Shown here: piece by piece, positions 54,459 through 63,550 of the stretch
Layout of the letters: each line of letters starts with the position of its first letter
Position numbering within the stretch: position 1 is the first letter of the stretch
NCBI RefSeq assembly: GCF_946479965.1
Contig: NZ_CAMLHX010000009.1
Coordinates: 35,388-99,387 of the forward strand
Source: an uncultured Mucilaginibacter sp.
Lineage (GTDB): Bacteria > Bacteroidota > Bacteroidia > Sphingobacteriales > Sphingobacteriaceae
Length of the DNA stretch: 64,000 nucleotides
Direction of reading: 5' to 3'
Translations under genes and position numbers: made by a program
Notes under the pieces: model-generated
Database searches by the model: none
What the model saw: the letters and a program-made list of their open reading frames with translations, nothing else
What the model was told of the DNA's origin: nothing

Positions 54459-56813
54459 ATGAGAACCATACTAACCTTGTTTATTGGTAGCCTTTTGCTT
54501 AATGCCACTGCTTTCGCACAATCTTTTAAACCATGGAATGCTAATTGGATAAGCGCAAAAGGAGAAACCGGCAAGGATTATGGTGTATTTTATTTCCGTA
54601 AGCAAATTGATCTGTCTGAAAAACCCTCGGCTTTTAAAGTTAAGGTATCGGCAGATAACCGCTATAAGCTATTTGTAAACGGCACATTAATATCTTTGGG
54701 GCCAGCACGGGGCGATATTTATTTTTGGAATTACGAAGAGGTTGACCTCGCCCCTTACCTCGTCGCGGGAAAAAATATGGTATCGGCAATAGTTTGGAAC
54801 GAAGCCGAACTGAGGCCCGAGGCGCAGATAAGTTTACGCACAGCTTTTATTTTACAAGGTGTCTCGCCGGCTGAAGAAATATTGAATACCAATACGTCAT
54901 GGAAAGCCATACGCGACAATGGTTACCAACCCCTTAGAACCAATCTTGGTTATGGCGGTTATTACGTAGCAGGCCCCGGCGAAATAGTTACGGAAAGCAA
55001 AACGGTAAAAAATAGTATGTCGCCGGGTGTGGATGACGGTGCCTGGTCGGGGGCAATTAATTTAGACAGGGGCAAACCAAAAGGCGTGGCCGATGCTTCA
55101 GGGTGGATGTTGGTGCCATCGCCGTTGCCACAAATGGAATATACTTACCAGCGTATCCCATTATTACGTAAGACAACGGGTATAACGACACCTTCTGGCT
55201 TCCCTGTTACGAAAACGTCACTTACCATCCCGGCTAACACCACCGCAACGTTTATATTAGATCAAACATATTTAACCAATGCCTATCCTACGTTAAATTT
55301 TAGTAAAGGCGCCGATGCGGGGATATCACTCAGTTACGCCGAATCGTTGTTTGATGATCTAAGGAGATCTGGCATGCGCAAAGGCGACCGTAATGCTGTT
55401 GAGGGCAAAGATTTTGCCGGAAGAAAAGACAGCATAATTGCCGATGGAACGGATGGCCAAAGTTTTACCACGCTATATTGGCGCACGTACCGGTACATTC
55501 GCCTCATTGTCCGCACCCAGGGCCAACCTTTGATCATTGATGATATTTATGGAACCGCCACGGATTATCCTTTTCAACTCAATGCGAAACTGAAAACGGA
55601 TGATCAAGAAATGCAGCAGATGCTGGATATTGGTTGGCGTACCGCCCGGTTAGATGCCAATGAAACTTATATGGATTGCCCGTATTATGAGCAACTGCAA
55701 TACATAGGTGATACCCGCATACAGGGTATGGTAAGCTATTATAACAGCGGCGACGACCGCCTGATGCGCAATGCCATTAATTTGATGGACCACTCGCGCA
55801 TTGGCGAAGGACTGACGCTGAGCAGACATCCATCATTTAGTCCGCAAATAATTTCTACTTTCTCATTATGGTATATCGGCGTTTTACATGACTACTGGAT
55901 GTATCGTCCCGATGCCAATTTTATTAGGGATAAATTGGCTGGCGCACGTGCGGTACTTGATTTTTTCGGCAAATACCAGCAAGCTGATGGCTCGCTAAAA
56001 AATGTGCCTTACTGGACCTTTGTCGATTGGTCGGACGGCTGGACCAGGGGGATGCCACCTTTGGACAGCAAAGGTGGTTCGGCCCTGTTAGACCTGCAAT
56101 TGCTTGTAGCCTATCAGCAAGCCGCCCAACTGGAAGCTAAACTGGGTATGCCCGCAATTGCCACGCTTTACCACACCAAAGCCGCGCAATTAGCACAAAC
56201 TATTCAACAAAAATATTGGGACGCGGGCAAAGGATTATATGCCGACAATGAAGATAAAAATTCTTTTTCGCAGCACGCTAACTCACTAGCTATATTAACC
56301 GGGATTGCAGGTAGCAATGTAGCCCCGTCCATCGGCAAAAAGCTATTGGGCGATGCGTCACTTACGCAATGCACCATCTATTTTAAATATTACCTGCACC
56401 AGGCCTTGGTAAAAGCCGGCATGGGTAACAACTATCTGAAATGGCTGGATATCTGGCGCGAGAATATTAAATTGGGATTAACAACCTGGGCCGAAAAGAG
56501 CGATGTACAAAGCAGCCGCAGTGACTGCCACGCATGGGGATCAAGCCCCAATGTTGAATTTTTTCGTACTATTTTAGGTATAGACAGTTATGCTCCCGGC
56601 TTTGCTAAAATAAAGATCGAACCGCATTTGGGTAATCTTAAAAATGCTTCGGGCGAAATGCCTCATCCCAACGGTAAAATTGCAGTTGAGTATATGTTGA
56701 AAGGAACCGTGTGGAAAATCAAGCTCGTCCTGCCCACAAAAACAACCGGCTTATTTGTTTGGAAAGGGAAAAACTACCTTCTGAAAAGTGGCGAAAATAT
56801 CTTTAAAATTTAA
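54459..56813 (+). CDS. Alpha-L-rhamnosidase (GH78 family)
   Basis: Starts with ATG at 54459; a TTG directly before it adds one Met in the longest frame. About 784 residues: signal peptide to about 22 (TAFAQ), an N-terminal beta domain with KVSADNRYKLFVNGT, then the (alpha/alpha)6 catalytic domain with YMDCPYYEQLQYIGDTRIQ and WAEKSDVQSSRSDCHAWGSSP, matching GH78. It removes terminal rhamnose from plant pectin or flavonoids. With the acetylesterases and GH97 nearby, plant cell-wall polysaccharide is a likely substrate. No SusC/SusD genes are visible here. Confidence 0.93.
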   Translation: MRTILTLFIGSLLLNATAFAQSFKPWNANWISAKGETGKDYGVFYFRKQIDLSEKPSAFKVKVSADNRYKLFVNGTLISLGPARGDIYFWNYEEVDLAPYLVAGKNMVSAIVWNEAELRPEAQISLRTAFILQGVSPAEEILNTNTSWKAIRDNGYQPLRTNLGYGGYYVAGPGEIVTESKTVKNSMSPGVDDGAWSGAINLDRGKPKGVADASGWMLVPSPLPQMEYTYQRIPLLRKTTGITTPSGFPVTKTSLTIPANTTATFILDQTYLTNAYPTLNFSKGADAGISLSYAESLFDDLRRSGMRKGDRNAVEGKDFAGRKDSIIADGTDGQSFTTLYWRTYRYIRLIVRTQGQPLIIDDIYGTATDYPFQLNAKLKTDDQEMQQMLDIGWRTARLDANETYMDCPYYEQLQYIGDTRIQGMVSYYNSGDDRLMRNAINLMDHSRIGEGLTLSRHPSFSPQIISTFSLWYIGVLHDYWMYRPDANFIRDKLAGARAVLDFFGKYQQADGSLKNVPYWTFVDWSDGWTRGMPPLDSKGGSALLDLQLLVAYQQAAQLEAKLGMPAIATLYHTKAAQLAQTIQQKYWDAGKGLYADNEDKNSFSQHANSLAILTGIAGSNVAPSIGKKLLGDASLTQCTIYFKYYLHQALVKAGMGNNYLKWLDIWRENIKLGLTTWAEKSDVQSSRSDCHAWGSSPNVEFFRTILGIDSYAPGFAKIKIEPHLGNLKNASGEMPHPNGKIAVEYMLKGTVWKIKLVLPTKTTGLFVWKGKNYLLKSGENIFKI

Positions 56814-56837
56814 AAAGCACCCATCTACGGGTGCTTT
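56814..56837 (+). terminator. Terminator after the rhamnosidase gene
   Basis: 9-bp stem AAAGCACCC/GGGTGCTTT, 6-base loop, starting at the stop codon. Confidence 0.9.
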
Positions 56838-56875
56838 AATATATAAATTTCTGAGATAAGCTGACAACTAAGCTA

Positions 56876-57181
56876 TTAAGGCTTAGTTGTTCTCATTTGT
56901 GCTTTGGTAATAAACACGCGATGACCTTTTTTATTTACATAGAAGTATTTGCCATACTCGTCAATATAAACCAACTCGCCGGTTAAAGCCCAATGGCCCT
57001 TGTAGCGTTTGGTAGAAACCGCAGCAGCGCCTTTTGATGCAAGTTCTGAAGTTTTTTTGCCTACATCTTTAGCCGCACCTTCTATTTGTTTTCCAACCGG
57101 TTTGTCCTGGGCATATGTAGTGCTGTTACCGGCAACAAAAATTGCGGCCGCCAGTAATCCTATTTTGAATGCATTTTTCAT
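56876..57181 (-). CDS. Hypothetical secreted protein, 101 aa
   Basis: Signal peptide to about residue 25 (TTYAQ), then a Lys/Gly/Ala-rich stretch (EGAAKDVGKKTSELASKGAA) and a short folded end KGHWALTGELVYIDEYGKYF. The C-terminus resembles small basic periplasmic proteins of Bacteroidota without known function. Confidence 0.75.
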   Translation of the reverse strand: MKNAFKIGLLAAAIFVAGNSTTYAQDKPVGKQIEGAAKDVGKKTSELASKGAAAVSTKRYKGHWALTGELVYIDEYGKYFYVNKKGHRVFITKAQMRTTKP

Positions 57182-57202
57182 GTTAATGTTATTTATAACA
57201 CA

Positions 57203-57303
57203 CTAACACAATTTCTCTGCCAATTGCTTTTCTTCCTTAAGTAGAACTTAATCAGCAATAAGCACTGTATTGATTGCTGACTCATTGTAGGCAATTTACT
57301 GCA
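57203..57303 (-). pseudogene. Relic of the gpsA 3' end
   Basis: Two blocks match the last ~135 bp of gpsA in the same order. 57203-57229 versus 58506-58532 starts at the stop codon (CTA) and contains the exact 18-mer TTTCTCTGCCAATTGCTT. 57265-57303 versus 58603-58641 contains the exact 18-mer TGTAGGCAATTTACTGCA. The middle is shortened by about 35 bp and diverged. The copies lie in direct orientation around the peptidase gene. Confidence 0.85.
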
Positions 57304-57369
57304 ATATCGTTTAGCATACTTTAACTCTTTTTAACTTTTGCGTGCTGTATTCCTTAGTATCATTGCTAA

Positions 57370-58488
57370 ATGAAACCAGTTTTACTTATCGCATTCATTC
57401 TTAACTTATCGTTGTCTTATGGACAATCAACTAAATACCGCTTTAGTATTCATTCTGATGCTTTGGTGCAAATAAATGATGCTGAGCGCGATACCCTCTT
57501 GCCACGGCTCGATGGATTTTTGAAATATAAAAATGGATCTGTTCAGGATAATCCTTACGTGGATTCTGCATATGCTAAGGTGGATGTTAATCCGTTTGAG
57601 ATGATGTTTAATGTGGAAAGCAACCGTGAGGACCTCAATTTTTACAAGCCAACGCTGTTAGCCATACTACCTGCTATTAAGGATCAACAGTATATAATGA
57701 AGTTATCCTATATGGGCGTCACCCCTCAGAATGAGCCAGTGCAACGCATGATCGTCACGCTTGTAGCAGAGAAGCGAAGGAATAATTACTACTTTTTTAA
57801 CGCTGTAAATTACAGCACCCGCAATTGGAATAAAAAGCAGGTGGGCAGTGTAAAATACATATACCCATACCAACTTAATTTGGCAAAAGCAAGAGAGATG
57901 GACAGGATGAACAAAATAATTGCCAAGAAATTTGCCATGCCCATTATTCCACTAACCTACTACAGGTGCGATGATCCCGAACAAATGCTTAAAATAATGG
58001 GCTATGATTATGTAAGTAATATGTATTGGTCAATGGCGGGCGGCTTCGCGCCGTACTGGATAAGTACTGTATTCGCCGGAAATAATTCTGAACTGTATGT
58101 TCATGAGCTTGTACATTTTTATACTTTAAAGCTATTTCCGGTAAACACAAGAATAATGAATGAGGGTTATGCAACCTATCTGGGAGGTAGTGGTGGTGGA
58201 CTCTCGCTGGATGAATCAAAGCCCCTGGCAAGAAATTACCTGGATAAGCACCCTGATAAAGACATAACTCAGGTATTTATAAATTTTGATCGGGTAGAAA
58301 AAAGTATTCCCTTCACTTATATTGTTAGTGGTTTGATTTGCCGCGATGTTGAAACCAAATATGGCTTCGAAAAAATCAAAAGATTGTTCGAAGCGAAAAG
58401 CGATGACGAGTATTTTAAACTATTAGAGGAGGTAACTGGTGTTACGAAAAAACAGTTCTCTGATTATGTAAGAAAATTGGTTAATTAA
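57370..58488 (+). CDS. Secreted gluzincin-like zinc metallopeptidase
   Basis: 372 residues. Signal peptide to about 19 (LSYGQ). HELVH with its Glu lies in ELYVHELVHFYTLKLFP near residue 242, and the third zinc ligand candidate Glu is 16 residues after the second His in IMNEGYATYLGG. This fits the gluzincin (HExxH...E) pattern, with a shorter spacing than the usual ~18. Related Bacteroidota proteins are annotated as peptidase MA-like or hypothetical. It lies between gpsA and a relic of gpsA's 3' end, suggesting insertion. Confidence 0.78.
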   Translation: MKPVLLIAFILNLSLSYGQSTKYRFSIHSDALVQINDAERDTLLPRLDGFLKYKNGSVQDNPYVDSAYAKVDVNPFEMMFNVESNREDLNFYKPTLLAILPAIKDQQYIMKLSYMGVTPQNEPVQRMIVTLVAEKRRNNYYFFNAVNYSTRNWNKKQVGSVKYIYPYQLNLAKAREMDRMNKIIAKKFAMPIIPLTYYRCDDPEQMLKIMGYDYVSNMYWSMAGGFAPYWISTVFAGNNSELYVHELVHFYTLKLFPVNTRIMNEGYATYLGGSGGGLSLDESKPLARNYLDKHPDKDITQVFINFDRVEKSIPFTYIVSGLICRDVETKYGFEKIKRLFEAKSDDEYFKLLEEVTGVTKKQFSDYVRKLVN

Positions 58489-58505
58489 TGTACTATATTA
58501 ATAAC

Positions 58506-59510
58506 CTAGCAGAGTTTCTCTGCCAATTGCTTCATTTCAAAAACAGGGGAGCGTTTCTCATACAAAATAGCGTAAACGGCTTCGCAAATAGGCATATTCA
58601 CTTTGTATTGTTTGTTGATCTGGTGTAGGCAATTTACTGCATAAAAACCTTCAGCTATCATGTTCATTTCCAGCTGGGCAGATTTAACGGTATAGCCTTT
58701 ACCTATCATATTGCCAAACGTGCGGTTGCGGCTAAACTGCGAATAGGCGGTAACCAACAAATCGCCCAGGTAGGCCGATTCTTTGATATCTCTATCAATA
58801 GGATGCACTTCATCCACAAAGTTCTTTAACTCGCGTATGGCATTAGAAATTAATACCGATTGAAAGTTATCGCCATAGCCTACCGCGTGACAAATACCGC
58901 TGGCAATAGCGTAGATGTTTTTTAATACCGCGGCATATTCAGTACCCCATATATCATCAGATGTGATGGTTTTAATGTACCGTGTATTTATCATGCCGGC
59001 AAATTCTGTAGCAAACTCAGCATCGCCGGAGGCAATGGTTAAATAGGATAATTTTTCTAACGCCACCTCTTCAGCATGGCAGGGACCGCTCAAAACCGCA
59101 AAATTTTCAGCTGTTATGCCGTAGGCTTTGTTCAGATATTCAAATATAATCAGGTTCTCATCGGGCACTATACCCTTAATGGCCGATATTATTCTTTTAC
59201 CTTTCAGGTCATCGGCGCTAATGTCTGCCAGCGCTTCCTTTAAAAAGGCGGCAGGCACGTTAAGAAGGACCATATCAACGCCGGTAATAAGTTCATGCAG
59301 GTTGCTTGAAATGTTTTCGGCTGCAACTTTTATTTCTACAGAACTTAGATATTTAGGGTTGTGCCCAAATTTATGGATATGCTCAACAGCTTCAGCATTA
59401 CGCATCCACCAAAAAATTTCTTTGGGGGTAATGTTATCAGTTAACATTTTAATGTTGGCCGTAGCCCAGCTACCTCCGCCAACAACCAGTATTTTATTTT
59501 GCTTTTGCAT
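58506..59510 (-). CDS. gpsA: NAD(P)H-dependent glycerol-3-phosphate dehydrogenase
   Basis: 334 residues: nucleotide-binding VGGGSWATANIKM (GxGxWA type), SGPCHAEEVALEKLSYLTIA, AVLKNIYAIASGICHAVGYGDN with the catalytic Lys, and the C-terminal helical domain. It makes glycerol-3-phosphate for phospholipid synthesis. Its 3' end has a decayed second copy at 57203-57303. Confidence 0.97.
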   Translation of the reverse strand: MQKQNKILVVGGGSWATANIKMLTDNITPKEIFWWMRNAEAVEHIHKFGHNPKYLSSVEIKVAAENISSNLHELITGVDMVLLNVPAAFLKEALADISADDLKGKRIISAIKGIVPDENLIIFEYLNKAYGITAENFAVLSGPCHAEEVALEKLSYLTIASGDAEFATEFAGMINTRYIKTITSDDIWGTEYAAVLKNIYAIASGICHAVGYGDNFQSVLISNAIRELKNFVDEVHPIDRDIKESAYLGDLLVTAYSQFSRNRTFGNMIGKGYTVKSAQLEMNMIAEGFYAVNCLHQINKQYKVNMPICEAVYAILYEKRSPVFEMKQLAEKLC

Positions 59511-59595
59511 TAATATGTCCCGGGCAAAGTAACAAAAAAATGTGCATATGTGCTGTAGCGGTAGTTTATGCCGAAAGCCAATGCGGTATTTTACA

Positions 59596-60840
59596 TCAAT
59601 CCATAAGTTGCTTTATCGCCATTATGTTTTTTTCAATCTGCTTTTTTTCTGAGCTGACCTTGGTAAGCTTTAATGCTTTACCGAAATGATGTAAAGCCTG
59701 CGTATTATCAACCCCGGTATACAAATGCCCTAAAAGGCAATGATAAAGATGATTGTCTGCCAGTTGGGTAAGTTTTTCGGCTTCAACAATAGCAATGTCA
59801 TTCCCTTTTGCTTTAGCGAGGGCATAAGTGCGGTTAAGGGCCGCCATTGGGGAGTATTCTAAAATGAGTAGCTTATTGTATAGTTGTAATATGCTTTCCC
59901 ATTTTTCGGGCGATGGCGTTTTACGGGTATGCCAGTAAGCAATAGCCGCTTCAATGTGGTATCTGCTTAACTTGTCTCCCTGCGATGCGCGGATGAGATA
60001 GTTGGTGCCCCTGGTTATCAGCTCATCGTTCCATAAACTATCATCCTGTTCATCGTATAAAATTATCTCTCCATGCTGATCCATCCGGGCGTCAAAACGC
60101 GAGGCGTGGAAACACATGAGCGAGAATAACGCATTTACAGCAGGTACATCGGTTTGAGTATTTTCTATCAATAAATAGTTAAGCCGCATAGCCTCAAGGC
60201 ACAGTTCTCTTCGCAGGTTGGTATTTCCGCTTGTACTATAGTAACCTTCGTTAAACAACAGGTATAGCGTTAACAGCACCGTTTCAAGTCTTTTATTGAT
60301 CTCGTCTCCCGCCGGAAACTCTATCCTGACTTTCAGCCCCCTCAGTTTCTCTTTGGCCCGGTGCAGGCGTTTGTTAATGGTTTCTTTGTTAGACAGAAAG
60401 GCATCCGCAATTTCATCAATGCTAAAACCGCAGAGTATGCGTAAAGCCAGCCCTATCTGCGCCTCGGTGGGTATAGCGGGCTGGCAAATGGCAAACATCA
60501 TTTGCAGCTGACTGTCGTTAATGTTCTTTTCTGATAGATCTATTTCTGCTTCGTCAGTAAGCCGGTGCTCGTTTTGTAAAACTGGCTGCACCTTTTGGTT
60601 AAAGATGGTGTCGCGCTTTAAATGATCTTTGGCTTTATTTTTTGCAACCGTATATAACCACGCAGCCGGGTTTTCGGGCGGGCCTTTTATCTTCCAGTTT
60701 TCTGACGCCGATAAAAAGGTTTCGCTAACAATATCCTCCGCAGTCTCGATATGCTCGAAACCAAAATAACGCACAAGCACCGCTGTTATTTTGCGGTGCT
60801 CGGTGCGAAACAGGTTAGATAAAATAGCGTCGTGATGCAT
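59596..60840 (-). CDS. ECF42-type RNA polymerase sigma factor
   Basis: 414 residues: sigma region 2 (about 10-80, ETAEDIVSETFLSASENW) and region 4 (about 110-165, LRILCGFSIDEIADAFLSNK with its helix-turn-helix), then a long C-terminal extension (about 190-414) with GYYSTSGNT, MCFHASRFDARMDQHGEI and TPR-like helices. This is the ECF42 plan, where the extension replaces an anti-sigma factor. It is 13 bp downstream of its expected DGPF/YciI partner gene. Confidence 0.93.
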   Translation of the reverse strand: MHHDAILSNLFRTEHRKITAVLVRYFGFEHIETAEDIVSETFLSASENWKIKGPPENPAAWLYTVAKNKAKDHLKRDTIFNQKVQPVLQNEHRLTDEAEIDLSEKNINDSQLQMMFAICQPAIPTEAQIGLALRILCGFSIDEIADAFLSNKETINKRLHRAKEKLRGLKVRIEFPAGDEINKRLETVLLTLYLLFNEGYYSTSGNTNLRRELCLEAMRLNYLLIENTQTDVPAVNALFSLMCFHASRFDARMDQHGEIILYDEQDDSLWNDELITRGTNYLIRASQGDKLSRYHIEAAIAYWHTRKTPSPEKWESILQLYNKLLILEYSPMAALNRTYALAKAKGNDIAIVEAEKLTQLADNHLYHCLLGHLYTGVDNTQALHHFGKALKLTKVSSEKKQIEKNIMAIKQLMD

Positions 60841-60853
60841 TGCAAGCTTGAAT

Positions 60854-61198
60854 TTAGCGCATTTGCATAATCTGTCTTACCTCTACACAGCCGCCTGTGC
60901 TTAAAATAGGGCAGCCTTTTGAGATTTCGGCAGCTTCGTCTAATGATGATGCCCTTACAACAATATAACCACCAATGGTCTCCTTAACCTCAACATAAGG
61001 GCCGTTAGTAATTATACCTTCAGGCCTTACTACTTTGCCATCAGGGTTTAGGCGGTTGCCGGGATTGGCCAGTTTGTCCTGGGCGGCAAGGCCACCCATC
61101 CAATCCATCCATGGTGTGGTAATAGCCTGTAATTGCTCCGGTGTCATTTGCGCGTCGAAATCCGCGTCGCGGTGAAAGATCAATAAAAACTCGTTCAT
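60854..61198 (-). CDS. YciI/DGPF-domain protein, ECF42 partner
   Basis: 114 residues: MNEFLLIFHRDADFDAQMTP start, GYIVVRASSLDEAAEISKGCP core. The family's DGPF motif reads NGPYVEVKE here. DGPF proteins are the standard neighbours of ECF42 sigma factors; their exact action is unsettled. Transcribed first in the pair. An inverted repeat AGGGTTAA-N13-TTAACCCT lies 15-43 bp before its start. Confidence 0.9.
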   Translation of the reverse strand: MNEFLLIFHRDADFDAQMTPEQLQAITTPWMDWMGGLAAQDKLANPGNRLNPDGKVVRPEGIITNGPYVEVKETIGGYIVVRASSLDEAAEISKGCPILSTGGCVEVRQIMQMR

Positions 61199-61212
61199 GT
61201 TATTTAAGTTTA

Positions 61213-61241
61213 AGGGTTAAAACCTAATGACGCTTAACCCT
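61213..61241. promoter_or_regulatory. Inverted repeat upstream of the YciI-ECF42 pair
   Basis: AGGGTTAA and TTAACCCT, perfect 8-bp arms separated by 13 bp, between the YciI start (61198) and the SRPBCC stop (61284). Position fits an operator or promoter element of the YciI-ECF42 unit. Confidence 0.45.
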
Positions 61242-61283
61242 AACAAAATTGGACAACATCGTCAAAATATTAATTACGCCAAT

Positions 61284-61709
61284 TTACTTTGCAAGATAAT
61301 CCTTCAAACTGGTTCCTAAAATATAGGTCCATCCTTTGGCAAAACTTTCGCGGGCGAATGAAGAATTGTCTTGCGGGAAGCTTTCCAAACCTGTGTGCGT
61401 AAGCGTTACTTTGGTTTGATGCCCTTCATCAACCAATTCAATACTTACCAGTGAGTGGCCCGGATATTCTAAATAACGCCAGCTGTATGCGATCTTTCGT
61501 TCAAAAATCGCGTCAGTTACTACGCATTCATGCTCAAATTTTACACCCTTGTCCTCACCCGAAAAATGGAAAGTAAAACCTACCTCGGGTTTAAAATCAT
61601 CCACATCAAAATACCAGGCTTTCATTTTTACCTTATCAGTTAGGGCCTGCCAAACCGCATTTACCGGCGCATCATAAGTGCGTTCAATTACAAAAGGTTC
61701 TGTTTTCAT
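61284..61709 (-). CDS. SRPBCC (AHSA1-like) protein
   Basis: 141 residues: ERTYDAPVNAVWQALTDKVKMKAWYFD start and the C-terminal FAKGWTYILGTSLKDYL, a START-like lipid/ligand-binding fold of the AHSA1 type. Such proteins are often encoded directly after an ArsR regulator, as here (27 bp). Ligand unknown. Confidence 0.92.
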   Translation of the reverse strand: MKTEPFVIERTYDAPVNAVWQALTDKVKMKAWYFDVDDFKPEVGFTFHFSGEDKGVKFEHECVVTDAIFERKIAYSWRYLEYPGHSLVSIELVDEGHQTKVTLTHTGLESFPQDNSSFARESFAKGWTYILGTSLKDYLAK

Positions 61710-61736
61710 AACAGTAGTTTTTAAGTTAATAGCTTG

Positions 61737-62060
61737 TTATTGATTTTTGTTTTCCAGTTCCTTAGCCAAAAAATCGCCCAAAGCATCCAGTTTCTCGTTC
61801 CAGAATTTTTGGTATTTCGCTGTCCAATCGGCAACCTGCTTAAGTTGCTTAAGTTCCACACGGCAATAGCGCTCGCGGCCTTGCTTTGTTACCTTGATAA
61901 GCCCGCACTCCGTTAAAATTTTAATGTGTTTAGATATAGCGGGCCTGCTTATTTTAAACTGATCAGCAACATTATTAAGATTTAAGGTTTGCTGCGAAAG
62001 CATCCCGATTATCTCTCGTCGGGTCGGGTCGGCAATTGCCTGGAATACATCTCGTCTCAT
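61737..62060 (-). CDS. ArsR-family winged-helix repressor
   Basis: 107 residues: FQAIADPTRREIIGMLSQQ, FKISRPAISKHIKILTECGL and KQGRERYCRVELK match ArsR regulators of the SRPBCC-linked type, without metal-binding Cys. It probably represses its own operon through the GTAACC-N4-GGTTAC operator immediately upstream. Confidence 0.92.
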   Translation of the reverse strand: MRRDVFQAIADPTRREIIGMLSQQTLNLNNVADQFKISRPAISKHIKILTECGLIKVTKQGRERYCRVELKQLKQVADWTAKYQKFWNEKLDALGDFLAKELENKNQ

Positions 62061-62072
62061 ATAATAATACTA

Positions 62073-62088
62073 GTAACCGAATGGTTAC
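62073..62088. promoter_or_regulatory. ArsR operator, GTAACC dyad
   Basis: Perfect dyad GTAACCGAATGGTTAC centred about 20 bp upstream of the ArsR ATG, with a further TGGTTAC half-site at 62108-62114. ArsR regulators of this type bind such dyads. Autoregulation is likely. Confidence 0.8.
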
Positions 62089-62114
62089 AAATATATATGT
62101 AATTGATTGGTTAC

Positions 62115-62399
62115 GCAAATTTATTTTAAAATGATTGGTAAGACATAATTGGGGCAACAGGCATTTAAGCCGTTTACCATTGTAACATTTATATAAGGTG
62201 TGTATTTAGTGGGGCTTTTATTATGATTTAAGCGATAAAATTTGTTTTTTTGACAACGACAAATGCCGCTTTAACAGCAGCATAAACCAATTGTATTAAT
62301 AAGCAGTAGTTTGGATAAAAGATTTTAGGGGACAGATAACGTTACCAAAACCCTTTAGCCGTAAACGATTGCAGCGATGTTAAACCAAATTAATTTAAA
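62115..62399. other. Intergenic region between divergent ArsR and transporter genes
   Basis: About 285 bp of AT-rich sequence. It should contain the transporter promoter. Apart from the GGTTAC sites at its left edge and CGTTACC near 62339, no element or reading frame is recognised. Confidence 0.4.
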
Positions 62400-63524
62400 T
62401 TGAAAAATAACTCTTTGTACAAAGCGGCTTTGGGCGCAGCAGCAATCGCCCTTATAGCCGGTGCTGTTATGGCCTTTAGCGGAAACGGCGCAAACGCCGG
62501 GCCGGCATTCATTGCATTTTTCCTGTTAATGGCAGTAGGTGTAAAAATTAACGCCACACTCGGAAGGTTCTCCTACACCCTGTTAATATTTGCCTCAACA
62601 GTAGCGGCTTTATATTACCCCGCATTTTTTCAATCATGGGGAAGTTTTAAACTGTCTGTTTTGCTTATTCCTCTTATCCAGGTCATCATGTTTGGCATGG
62701 GTACATCAATGGGGGTGCAGGATTTTGTGGGCGTAGTAAAAAACCCGCGTGGCGTATTTATTGGCGTTGTGAGCCACTTTATAATAATGCCGGGAGTTGG
62801 CTATATATTGGCAAAATCAAGCGGTTTACCGCCTGAGATCGCTGCAGGTATTGTACTGATCGGCTGCTCACCCAATGGTATGGCATCAAACGTAATATCT
62901 TACCTGGCTAAAGCTAACCTTGCGTTATCAATCACCATTACTGCGGTATCTACACTGTTATCGCCGTTTGTAACCCCATTATTAATGGGCTGGCTGGCTG
63001 GCGCGTTTGTTAAGATAGAAGTTACCAAAATGATGTGGGAAATAGTGAAGATGGTGATATTGCCAATCGGCGCAGGTTTAATTGTTAACAGAATATTTAA
63101 GGGTAAAGCCAAAGTTTTAGACGTTATAATGCCGCTTATTTCTATGGGTGGGATAGTATTGATCATCACCATTATAGTTGCCGCCGGTAGAAACAACCTG
63201 TTAACTATTGGCCCGATACTGTTATTACTGGTACTGGTACACAATTTACTGGGTTATACATTTGGTTATTGGTCGGGCAAGTTGTTCAGAATGAACGAGC
63301 GCGACTGCCGTACCATGGCTATTGAGGTAGGTATGCAAAACGGCGGCTTGGCAACAGGTATTGCTCAGGGCATGGGTAAAATGGCTACTGTTGGTTTAGC
63401 ACCAGCCATATTCAGCCCGTTAATGAACATTACCGGGTCTATACTGGCTTCGTACTGGCATGGTAAACCACTTGATGCAGAGTCTGTGAAGGCTGCATCA
63501 AAAGATACCGTCACCAAGCATTAA
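62400..63524 (+). CDS. Bile acid:sodium symporter family transporter
   Basis: Starts with TTG (MKNNSLYKAALGAAAIAL) in the six-frame reading; no upstream ATG is available in frame. 374 residues, about 10 membrane helices. The signature LIGCSPNGMASNVISYLAKANLALS and EVGMQNGGLATGIAQG match the BASS family (pantothenate/keto-acid or bile-acid-like substrates). The first ~50 residues form extra hydrophobic helices beyond the core. Convergent with the HxlR gene; the intervening hairpin enters that gene's 3' end. Confidence 0.93.
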   Translation: MKNNSLYKAALGAAAIALIAGAVMAFSGNGANAGPAFIAFFLLMAVGVKINATLGRFSYTLLIFASTVAALYYPAFFQSWGSFKLSVLLIPLIQVIMFGMGTSMGVQDFVGVVKNPRGVFIGVVSHFIIMPGVGYILAKSSGLPPEIAAGIVLIGCSPNGMASNVISYLAKANLALSITITAVSTLLSPFVTPLLMGWLAGAFVKIEVTKMMWEIVKMVILPIGAGLIVNRIFKGKAKVLDVIMPLISMGGIVLIITIIVAAGRNNLLTIGPILLLLVLVHNLLGYTFGYWSGKLFRMNERDCRTMAIEVGMQNGGLATGIAQGMGKMATVGLAPAIFSPLMNITGSILASYWHGKPLDAESVKAASKDTVTKH

Positions 63525-63550
63525 TAAAAATAAAGAAGATATTTTAAGTA

